A stretch of DNA of 64,000 nt from Actinomycetospora lemnae (lineage in GTDB: Bacteria > Actinomycetota > Actinomycetes > Mycobacteriales > Pseudonocardiaceae), in NCBI RefSeq assembly GCF_028737315.1, contig NZ_JAQZAO010000001.1, forward strand, positions 248,001-312,000, written 5' to 3'. Below, in pieces: positions 58,208 to 64,000 of the stretch. The position numbers were made by a program, and so were the translations under genes. The notes under the pieces were generated by a model, which was not told where the DNA came from, made no database searches, and was given only the letters and a program-made list of their open reading frames with translations. How positions within the stretch are numbered: position 1 is the first letter of the stretch; each line of letters starts with the position of its first letter.

Positions 58208-59092
58208 TCAGGAGGGCTGGAGCACGAAGTCGTAGGCGGCCTCGCACCACGGGACGTCGCTGTGGCCGCCGTCGGGCGTCGGGCCCGGCTCCCGGTCGGT
58301 GAACGTGACGACCAGCTCGCGCTTGACGCCGAAGACGACGTCGCTGTCGAGGTACGGCGCGCCCTCCTGGAACAGGTGCGTGATCAGCGGCTCGTGGCCC
58401 GGGGCGTTGAGCAGGAAGTGCACGTGCGCGGGGCGGAAGTGGCTGATGTCGGTCTGCGCGATGAGGTGCCCGACCGGGCCGTCCATCGGGATCGCGTAGC
58501 CGAGCGGGGCGATGGTCCGCACGCAGTACGTGCCGTCCTCGCGGGCGGTGTACTTCGCGCGCAGGCGCGCCTCGTCGACCTCGAGCTGGCTCTCGTAGGC
58601 GCCCTCGGCGTCGGCCTGCCAGACGTCGAGCACCGCGCCGGGCACGGGCGTGCCGTCGAGCGAGCGCACCGTTCCGTGCACGAAGAGCGGCGTGCCCGAC
58701 ACCCCGTCGGACATGTCGCCGCCGTAGCCGAGCTCGGGCGAGCCCTCGATGAAGAACGGGCCCAGCACGGTGGCGGGCGTCGCGCCCTCGCGGAAACGGT
58801 GGTTCTGCTGCACCACGAGCATCGACAGGCCCAGCACGTCCGACGCGAGGATGAACTCCTCGCGCTTCTCGTCGCTGATCTGCCCGACCTCGGTGAGCCA
58901 GCGCATCGCCGCCATCCACTCGCCCTCGGACAGCTGCGTCTCGCGGGCGAACGCGTGGAGGTGGCGGACGAGCGCGCTCATGAGCTCCGCCGTGCGCGGA
59001 TCGTGCGCCGTCGACCACCGGGCGGCCGCGAGGTCGGTGATCGTGTCCTCGGTGACGGTCATCGGCGTGGTGGGGGTTGCCGGGTGCGCCAT
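58208..59092 (-). CDS. Intradiol ring-cleaving dioxygenase (catechol/hydroxyquinol type)
   Basis: 294 residues. An N-terminal helical linker domain (EWMAAMRWLTEVGQISDEKREEFILASDVLGLSMLVVQQN) precedes the catalytic beta-sandwich. The Fe(III) ligands are two Tyr (GAYESQLEVDE and APLGYAIP) and two His (RPAHVHFLLNAPG). The domain layout fits catechol or hydroxyquinol 1,2-dioxygenases rather than protocatechuate 3,4-dioxygenase. It cleaves a vicinal diol ring between the hydroxyls to a muconate-type acid. The ATG follows a ribosome-binding site, and it sits in the same operon as the downstream MetE-like gene (23 bp apart). Confidence 0.95.
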   Translation of the reverse strand: MAHPATPTTPMTVTEDTITDLAAARWSTAHDPRTAELMSALVRHLHAFARETQLSEGEWMAAMRWLTEVGQISDEKREEFILASDVLGLSMLVVQQNHRFREGATPATVLGPFFIEGSPELGYGGDMSDGVSGTPLFVHGTVRSLDGTPVPGAVLDVWQADAEGAYESQLEVDEARLRAKYTAREDGTYCVRTIAPLGYAIPMDGPVGHLIAQTDISHFRPAHVHFLLNAPGHEPLITHLFQEGAPYLDSDVVFGVKRELVVTFTDREPGPTPDGGHSDVPWCEAAYDFVLQPS

Positions 59093-59112
59093 GTCGACCC
59101 TCCTGTGGTGGT

Positions 59113-59922
59113 TCAGAGGCTGGGCGGGACGTACGGGTCGGGGTCGACGGGCCGGTTGTGCAGGTCCACCGACAGGAAGATGTCGTTGCCGACGGGGTGG
59201 CGCAGCTCCTCGGCGAGCTGGCCGATGAGCCCCGCCGTCCGGGCGAGCAGGGCGAAGGCGCGCAGCAGCTCGAGGGGCAGGCCGAGGTCCGCGAGCGCCG
59301 CGCCGCAGACGCCGGCGCCGTTGAGGGGCAGCGTCTTCCCGAGGATCTCCGGGTGCACCCGCCCGATCGCGGCGAAGAGCGCGAGGTGCGGACCGGTGAG
59401 CCCCTCCTCGGCCGCGATCGCCATGAGCCGCGGTGTGCGGGGGTCGCCGTCCTTGTGGACGTGGTGACCCAGGCCCGGGACGAACCTCCCGGCCTCGCGC
59501 TGCGCGCGGACCGTCTCCAGTGCCAGCGCGTCCCACCCATCGTCGTCGGTCGGCAGCTGCTCCTGCGCGACCAGGACGCCGTGCAGGAACCGCCCGCAGT
59601 CCTCGGTGACGCCGAGGAAGCGCGAGCCGCCGGCGAGCAGGCCCGCCGCGAGCGCGCCCTGCACCGAGTCGGGCGCGGAGAGGTGGGTCAGCCGCGTGAT
59701 GATCGCGGTCGGTGTGTAGCCGTGGTCGGCCAGCGCGGCGAGGACGGCCTCGAACACTCGGGTCTCGCCGGGCGTGGGCCGGCGCTGCGTCGCGAGCCAG
59801 AACGCGAGCTCGCCGAAGCCGACCTCGCCCATGACGTCGTTCGCCAGGTCGTGGCCGAGCAGGGTGATGGCGTCCTTCGACGAGGCGCCCAGGGCGGTGG
59901 GGTACTCGCGGGGCTCACTCAT
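59113..59922 (-). CDS. Citryl-CoA lyase/citrate-synthase-like protein
   Basis: 269 residues of the citrate-synthase fold. Segments are TALGASSKDAITLLGHDLANDVMGEVGFGELAFWL, LTHLSAPDSVQGALAAGLLAGGSRFLGV and the C-terminal RFVPGLGHHVHKDGDPRTPRLMAIA, with the conserved His/Asp active-site region (GHHVHKDGDPR). Length and sequence fit the citryl-CoA lyase subfamily (used in reductive and degradative pathways) rather than true citrate synthase. It likely cleaves a beta-hydroxyacyl-CoA made from the ring-fission product. It overlaps the CoA-transferase gene by 8 bp. Confidence 0.88.
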   Translation of the reverse strand: MSEPREYPTALGASSKDAITLLGHDLANDVMGEVGFGELAFWLATQRRPTPGETRVFEAVLAALADHGYTPTAIITRLTHLSAPDSVQGALAAGLLAGGSRFLGVTEDCGRFLHGVLVAQEQLPTDDDGWDALALETVRAQREAGRFVPGLGHHVHKDGDPRTPRLMAIAAEEGLTGPHLALFAAIGRVHPEILGKTLPLNGAGVCGAALADLGLPLELLRAFALLARTAGLIGQLAEELRHPVGNDIFLSVDLHNRPVDPDPYVPPSL

Positions 59923-61129
59923 CGGCGCTCCTCGATGGTCCGGCTCCGCTGCGCTCCGTGTCCTGCGCCAACCACTTCCGCAGCTCCGCACCGTGCTCGT
60001 CGAGCTCGGGCGGCGGCAGCTCGTAGGTCGCCGGGGTCTCGGAGAAGCGGATCGGGTTGCGGGTGGTCGGTACCGCCCGCTCCCCTGTGCCGACCTCGAC
60101 GACGGGGTCGAGCCCGAAGCGCTCGGCGATCGCGAAGCCGCCGGCGACGCTGTTGATCGGGCCGGCCGGGACGCCCGCGGCCACGAGGAGGTCGAACCAC
60201 TCGTCGGCGCCCTTGCCCGCCAGCGCCTCGACGAGGATCGGGCGCAGCTCGTCGCGGTGCTCGGTGCGGTCGGCGTTGCGCGCGAACCGGGGGTCGTCGG
60301 CCAGCTCGGGCATCCCGAGGACGCCGCAGAGCTTGCGGAACTGGCCGTCGTTCGCCGCGGCGACGATGAGGTCGTTGTCGGCGGTGGGCAGCGGCTCGTA
60401 GGGCACGACGCTGGGGTGGGCGTTGCCCATCCGCGTCGGGACGACGCCGCCCGCGGCGTAGGCCGAGCTCTGGTTGACCATCCCCGACATCGCCGACGCG
60501 AGCAGCGACAGCTCGACGTGCTGGCCGCGGCCCGTGGCGTCACGGTGGCGCAGGGCGGCCAGGATGCCGATGAGCGCGTCCTTGCCCGCCATGACGTCGA
60601 AGATCGAGATGCCGGCGCGGAACGGCGGGCCGTCGGGCGCGCCGGTGAGGCTCATCAGGCCCGAGACCGCCTGCACCATGAGGTCGTAGCCCGGGACGTG
60701 GGCGCCCCCGGTGGACCCGAAGCCGGAGATCGAGGCGTAGACGAGCGCCGGGTTGTCGGCCGACACCGAGGCGTAGTCCAGCCCGTACTTGGCCATGCCG
60801 CCGGGGCGCAGGTTCTCGATGAGGACGTCGGCGCGGCGGGCGAGCTCCTTGGCGATCGCGACGTCCTCGTCCTGGCGCAGGTCGAGCGCGATGGAGCGCT
60901 TGCCGCGGTTGATGCCCAGGTAGTAGGTCGACGTCTCGCCGCGGGTCGGCGGCATCCAGGTGCGGGTCTCGTCGCCCTGCGGCGACTCGACCTTGACCAC
61001 CGTCGCGCCCAGGTCGGCCAGCAGCATCGTGGCGTAGGGCCCGGCGAGCACGCGCGAGAAGTCGGCCACGAGGAGCCCGGCGAGCGGGCCCCCGCCCGTC
61101 GCCGCGCCGGGGTCGTCCTCCTGCGCCAT
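59915..61129 (-). CDS. CaiB/BaiF family CoA-transferase (class III)
   Basis: 404 residues. The class III CoA-transferase signature runs through PLAGLLVADFSRVLAGPYATMLLADLGATVVKVESPQGDETR, NRGKRSIALDL and GYDLMVQAVSGLMSLTGAPDGPPFRAGISIFDVMAGKDALIGILAAL, with the catalytic Asp in SIFDVMAG. It transfers CoA between carboxylic acids, probably onto the ring-cleavage acid. The ATG lies 26 bp downstream of the palindrome 61155-61170. The lyase gene follows by overlap. Confidence 0.94.
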   Translation of the reverse strand: MAQEDDPGAATGGGPLAGLLVADFSRVLAGPYATMLLADLGATVVKVESPQGDETRTWMPPTRGETSTYYLGINRGKRSIALDLRQDEDVAIAKELARRADVLIENLRPGGMAKYGLDYASVSADNPALVYASISGFGSTGGAHVPGYDLMVQAVSGLMSLTGAPDGPPFRAGISIFDVMAGKDALIGILAALRHRDATGRGQHVELSLLASAMSGMVNQSSAYAAGGVVPTRMGNAHPSVVPYEPLPTADNDLIVAAANDGQFRKLCGVLGMPELADDPRFARNADRTEHRDELRPILVEALAGKGADEWFDLLVAAGVPAGPINSVAGGFAIAERFGLDPVVEVGTGERAVPTTRNPIRFSETPATYELPPPELDEHGAELRKWLAQDTERSGAGPSRSADE

Positions 61130-61154
61130 GCGCCCTGCCCCCTCCGTCCGCTGT

Positions 61155-61170
61155 ACGGACACGTGTCCGT
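61155..61170. promoter_or_regulatory. Perfect 16-bp palindrome, CaiB operon operator candidate
   Basis: ACGGACACGTGTCCGT is self-complementary over 16 bp (8-bp arms, no spacer), lying 26 bp upstream of the CaiB ATG (61129), in the 115-bp gap to the hydrolase gene. Its core GGACAC/GTGTCC is shared with the dyad before the Rieske genes (2664-2678). A TetR or MarR dimer could bind it; the nearby AraC is less likely to. Confidence 0.6.
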
Positions 61171-61244
61171 GTTCGTCCTCGCGAGCCTGCTCGCGGTGGC
61201 CGAGATCGTCAAGCCCGGGGGCGGTCGCGCCGCCGCCGGGTCGA

Positions 61245-61931
61245 TCACCCGACCCGTCGCCCGTCCCCGGGCGCGAGCCGCCGCAGCAGTGCCGCCGCGG
61301 CGTCCACCTCGTCGTCGGCGACCTCGTGGGCGCGGCCGGGCTGCACGCGCAGCTCGACGTCGGCGTCGCGGTCGCGCAGCAGCGTGGCGAGCTCCTCGGT
61401 GGCCGCGAGCGGGATCCACGCGTCGTCGTCGCCGTTGCCGAGCAGCACCGGCAGGCCGGCGAGGGAGGCACCGGCCGCCCCGCGGTCGGAGCCGAGCGGG
61501 CCGAACGCGGCGCCCGTCCACACCACCGCGCCGGCCCACCGGCGCGGCCGGCGCAGGAGGTGGTCGGCGACCAGGCAGGCGCCCTGGGAGAACCCCGCGA
61601 GCACCGTCGACCGGGCGTCGTGGCCGTGCGCGGCGAGGGCGTCGGCGAGCCCGTCGACCACCGCCGCGGCACGGTCGCGCTCGGCGCGGGTCTCGGCGAG
61701 CGGGTCGTGGACGCGACCGGCGTACCAGGAACGTCCGGGCGCGGCCGGGAGCACCCACGTGACGGCCACGTCGGGCAGGCGCGCCACGAGGCGGGTGAGC
61801 ACGTGGTCGTGCATCCACGCGGGGTCCTGGTCGCGGCCGTGCAGCAGCACCACGGCGAGCGTCCCGGAGCCCGGCGGCGCGCCGTGGAGAGCCACCCCGG
61901 GCGCCCGCAGGGCCTCGGCCCGAGCCGTCAC
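61245..61931 (-). CDS. Alpha/beta-hydrolase, phospholipase/carboxylesterase type
   Basis: 228 residues. The oxyanion region LLHGRDQDPAWMHDHVL and the nucleophile elbow AGFSQGACLVADHL (Ser in GFSQG) are clear; Asp lies in LLGNGDDDAWIPL and His in QPGRAHEV. This is the carboxylesterase/YpfH/LYPLA-like family. It might hydrolyse a lactone or ester in the pathway (for example an enol-lactone after intradiol cleavage). The GTG start overlaps the AraC gene (4 bp), so they are co-expressed. Confidence 0.9.
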   Translation of the reverse strand: MTARAEALRAPGVALHGAPPGSGTLAVVLLHGRDQDPAWMHDHVLTRLVARLPDVAVTWVLPAAPGRSWYAGRVHDPLAETRAERDRAAAVVDGLADALAAHGHDARSTVLAGFSQGACLVADHLLRRPRRWAGAVVWTGAAFGPLGSDRGAAGASLAGLPVLLGNGDDDAWIPLAATEELATLLRDRDADVELRVQPGRAHEVADDEVDAAAALLRRLAPGDGRRVG

Positions 61932-62887
61932 GCGGTCCCGTCCAGCATGGTCCGACGGTAGGCCACCGGGGTGCGGCCGGTCGCGGCCTTGACCAGCTGC
62001 CCGAACCGCGTCGCGTTGGTGAACCCCCAGCGCAGCGCGATCGCCGACACCGGGGTGCGGACCTCGGCCGGGTCGGCGAGGTCGGCCAGGCAGCGGCCCA
62101 GCCTCCGCTCGCGGATGGTGCCCGCCACGGTCCGGCCGTCCTCTGCGAGCAGCGCGTGCAGGTGGCGGGGCGAGATGAACATCGCGGCGGCGACGGCGCG
62201 CGGCGACAGGCCCGGGTCGGCGAGGTGCTCGTCGATGTGCCGGTCGATGCGTCCGCGCAGCTCCTCGTGCGGGTCCGGGGCGGCCAGCAGCCCCCGGCGG
62301 GCGAGCTCGTCGTCGAACAGGGTGCGCGCGAGCTCGGTGGCGTGCCGCGCGGCGGCGAGCGCGGCGTCGGGGCGGGCCCCGGGACGCTCCAGGCTCTGGT
62401 GCAGGCCGGTGAGCAGGCCCGCGACGGCCGGGGCGATCCCGTGGGCGGCGCCGAGCGTCGTCGCGGTCAGCGCCTCGGCCTGCCGGTGGGCGCCGAGACC
62501 GTCGGCGGGGAAGCGGAAGCAGAGGCTGCGGTAGCCCTCGCCGCTGACGATCTCGACGGGGCGGGCGGAGTCGTAGAAGACCATGTCCCCGGGGCCCACG
62601 CGGGCCAGCCGGCCGTCCTGCCGGAACTGCGCGGTGCCCGCGAGCTGCAGCGAGAGCAGGTAGTCCGCGGGGGCGTCGTCGATGTGCTCGGCCGCGCGCT
62701 CCGCGCGGTGGGGCCGCGACGACATGGCGATCATCGACGCGGCACCCAGACGTCGGCGGCCGATGCTGCCGCGGAAGCGCTCGGGTGCCGAGTACTCGAC
62801 GTGGAAGGGCAGCAGCGCCCCCGTGACGGCCCCCCGCCAGGCCTCGACGCTCCCGACGTCCTGGACCTCACCGACCACGTCGTCCAT
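61928..62887 (-). CDS. AraC family transcriptional regulator
   Basis: 319 residues. An N-terminal cupin-type effector domain (VTGALLPFHVEYSAPERFRGSIGRRRLGAASMIAMSSRPHRAERAAEHIDDAPADYLLSLQLAGTAQFRQDGRLARVGPGDMVFYDSARPVEIV) precedes an AraC HTH pair (RGRIDRHIDEHLADPGLSPRAVAAAMFISPRHLHALLAEDGRTVAGTIRERRLGRC...VSAIALRWGFTNATRFGQLVKAATGRTPVAYRR). A GGAGGTGCTCGGAG ribosome-binding region precedes the ATG. It is divergent from the VOC dioxygenase and heads the minus-strand operon, so it probably activates one or both. Confidence 0.94.
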   Translation of the reverse strand: MDDVVGEVQDVGSVEAWRGAVTGALLPFHVEYSAPERFRGSIGRRRLGAASMIAMSSRPHRAERAAEHIDDAPADYLLSLQLAGTAQFRQDGRLARVGPGDMVFYDSARPVEIVSGEGYRSLCFRFPADGLGAHRQAEALTATTLGAAHGIAPAVAGLLTGLHQSLERPGARPDAALAAARHATELARTLFDDELARRGLLAAPDPHEELRGRIDRHIDEHLADPGLSPRAVAAAMFISPRHLHALLAEDGRTVAGTIRERRLGRCLADLADPAEVRTPVSAIALRWGFTNATRFGQLVKAATGRTPVAYRRTMLDGTA

Positions 62888-63046
62888 CTCCGAGCACCTC
62901 CGGCGCGCCGGACGACCGGTCGTCGGCCGCCGACCCCCGCACCGTGCCGCGGGCGGAGATGTCCGTGCACTGTAGTGAGAGGCACGAGACGCAGACCACA
63001 CCTAGCGTCGCCGGTCGAGCTCCGGCCCCGCCCTCCAGGAGGTCCC

Positions 63047-64000
63047 GTGTCCCACATCCGCGGTTCCCACCACACGACGCTGTCCGTGGCCGGCGCCCAG
63101 GAGGACGTCGACTTCCACGTCGACACGCTGGGCATGCGCTTCATCAAGCGCACGGTGCTCTTCGACGGCTCGCTGCCGATCTACCACCTGTACTACTCGA
63201 ACGCGGCCGGCGACCCGTCCGCGGTGCTCACGACCTTCCCGTGGCGCCAGGCCGGGCTCGTCGGGCGGCGGGGCACCAACCAGGCCCGCGAGGTGCTGCT
63301 CGCCGCACCGGCCGACTCGCTGGACTTCTGGGAGCGGCGGCTCACGGAGCACGGGGTCGAGGTGACGAGCACCGAGGTGTTCGACCGGCGCCGCCTGGAG
63401 TTCCGCCACCCCTGCGGCATCGAGTACGCCCTCGTGCCCGCCGACGACGACCCGCGCGTCGGCCACCCCGGGCAGGGCGTGCCCCCGGAGTACGCGATCC
63501 ACGGCATCCACGGCACCGGCATCCACGTCGCCACCCCGGAGCGCATGGTCGAGTTCTCCGAGGAGGTCTTCCACTCCCAGGGCAAGCTCGTCGAGGACGG
63601 CGACCGCGCCGCGTACCAGGTCGGGCAGGACAGCCACGGCAACCACGTGGAGCTGATCGCCGACAACGCCGACGACCAGGGCACCTGGCGCTACGGCGCC
63701 GGCACCTTCCACCACGTCGCGTGGAACCTCGAGACCCTCGAGAACCAGGACGACCTCAAGTTCGAGATCGAGGGCAACGGCTACACCGACATCTCCGAGC
63801 TCAAGGACCGCAAGTACTTCAAGTCGGTCTACGTGCGCACCCCGGGCGGGGCGCTGTTCGAGCTGGCCGTGACCCACGCCGAGGGCGGCTGGACCTGCGA
63901 CGAGTCGCCCCACGAGCTCGGGCAGCGCTTCCAGCTGCCCGAGCAGTTCGAGCACCGCCGCGAGGAGATCTTCTCGAAGCTCGAGCCGATCGAGACCCCG
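63047..64000 (+). CDS. VOC (glyoxalase-fold) ring-cleaving dioxygenase, hydroquinone-type (3' end beyond window)
   Basis: At least 318 residues, open to the window end. It opens SHIRGSHHTTLSVAGAQEDVDFHVDTLGMRFIKRTVLFDGSLPIYHLYYSNAAGDPS, the start typical of LinE/MhqO/PcpA-like extradiol dioxygenases of hydroquinones. The expected metal ligands are visible: His in SHHTTLSV, His in FHHVAWN and Glu in GALFELAVTH. GTG 63047 is preceded by AGGAGGT. It has two VOC modules, as in hydroquinone 1,2-dioxygenases. Divergent from the AraC gene, it is probably under AraC control. Confidence 0.9.
   Translation, partial: MSHIRGSHHTTLSVAGAQEDVDFHVDTLGMRFIKRTVLFDGSLPIYHLYYSNAAGDPSAVLTTFPWRQAGLVGRRGTNQAREVLLAAPADSLDFWERRLTEHGVEVTSTEVFDRRRLEFRHPCGIEYALVPADDDPRVGHPGQGVPPEYAIHGIHGTGIHVATPERMVEFSEEVFHSQGKLVEDGDRAAYQVGQDSHGNHVELIADNADDQGTWRYGAGTFHHVAWNLETLENQDDLKFEIEGNGYTDISELKDRKYFKSVYVRTPGGALFELAVTHAEGGWTCDESPHELGQRFQLPEQFEHRREEIFSKLEPIETP

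Overview
The window is very GC-rich, densely coded DNA from an aerobic actinobacterium. Evidence: almost every third codon position is G or C, GTG starts and 4-bp ATGA/GTGA overlaps are frequent, TetR/GntR/IclR/AraC/PucR regulators are abundant, and there are two GAF-ANTAR regulators, a KatG, a CtpE-like P-type ATPase and an Lsr2-like DNA-binding peptide. Together these suggest Pseudonocardiales (Pseudonocardia- or Actinomycetospora-like). The genus is an inference. I found no rRNA, tRNA, CRISPR, insertion sequence or phage gene.

Layout. 0-9 kb: an acyl-CoA catabolic and ring-hydroxylation block, with an acyl-CoA ligase (cut by the window edge), an NTF2-like protein, a TetR regulator, Rieske dioxygenase alpha and beta subunits with a small partner protein, enoyl-CoA hydratase, SDR and acyl-CoA dehydrogenase. 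Two paralogous TetR regulators flank the last three genes. 9-24 kb: a DUF1275 membrane protein, methyltransferase, two unassigned proteins, carotenoid oxygenase, catalase-peroxidase KatG, a membrane class III adenylate cyclase, a PoxB-like enzyme, a membrane-anchored esterase and the SelO pseudokinase AMPylase. 24-35 kb: a flavin monooxygenase divergent from a CE1758/CE1759-type luciferase-like monooxygenase/FMN reductase pair, a GAF-ANTAR regulator, an MFS pump with an extra C-terminal domain, two TetR regulators, a GHKL-like protein, a P-type ATPase, an O-methyltransferase and two orphan small genes. 35-44 kb: a molybdopterin oxidoreductase, AraC regulator, DxDxDG-repeat protein, second GAF-ANTAR, Lsr2-like peptide, CNNM/CBS protein, GNAT, UBP zinc finger, and a sulfite-oxidase-like Mo protein with its reductase. 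44-54 kb: an HbpS/GlcG-like protein, luciferase-like monooxygenase, second CoA ligase, MpaB-type protein, acyl-CoA dehydrogenase, GntR, MHS permease, IclR and a CYP199-like P450. 54-64 kb: PucR regulator, small proteins, two charged coiled-coil proteins in an operon, then an apparent aromatic catabolic locus (MetE-like protein, intradiol dioxygenase, citryl-CoA-lyase-like protein, CaiB CoA-transferase, hydrolase, AraC, and a divergent VOC ring-cleaving dioxygenase cut by the window end).

How the genes fit together. Most of the window looks like accessory catabolism of aromatic or terpenoid acids: uptake (MHS permease), activation (CoA ligases, CoA-transferase), oxygenation (Rieske, P450, luciferase-like and class A flavoenzymes), beta-oxidation-like steps and ring cleavage. 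Local repressors sit next to visible operator-like palindromes. Interspersed genes for stress and signalling (KatG, SelO, adenylate cyclase, ANTAR, GHKL protein) are less clearly linked. The best candidates for undescribed biology are the 57.1-64 kb ring-cleavage, CoA and methyltransferase locus, a large intergenic inverted repeat (17.3-17.4 kb), a perfect 46-bp palindrome at 39.04-39.09 kb, paired operators with no adjacent regulator at 24.6 kb, and several orphan small proteins.
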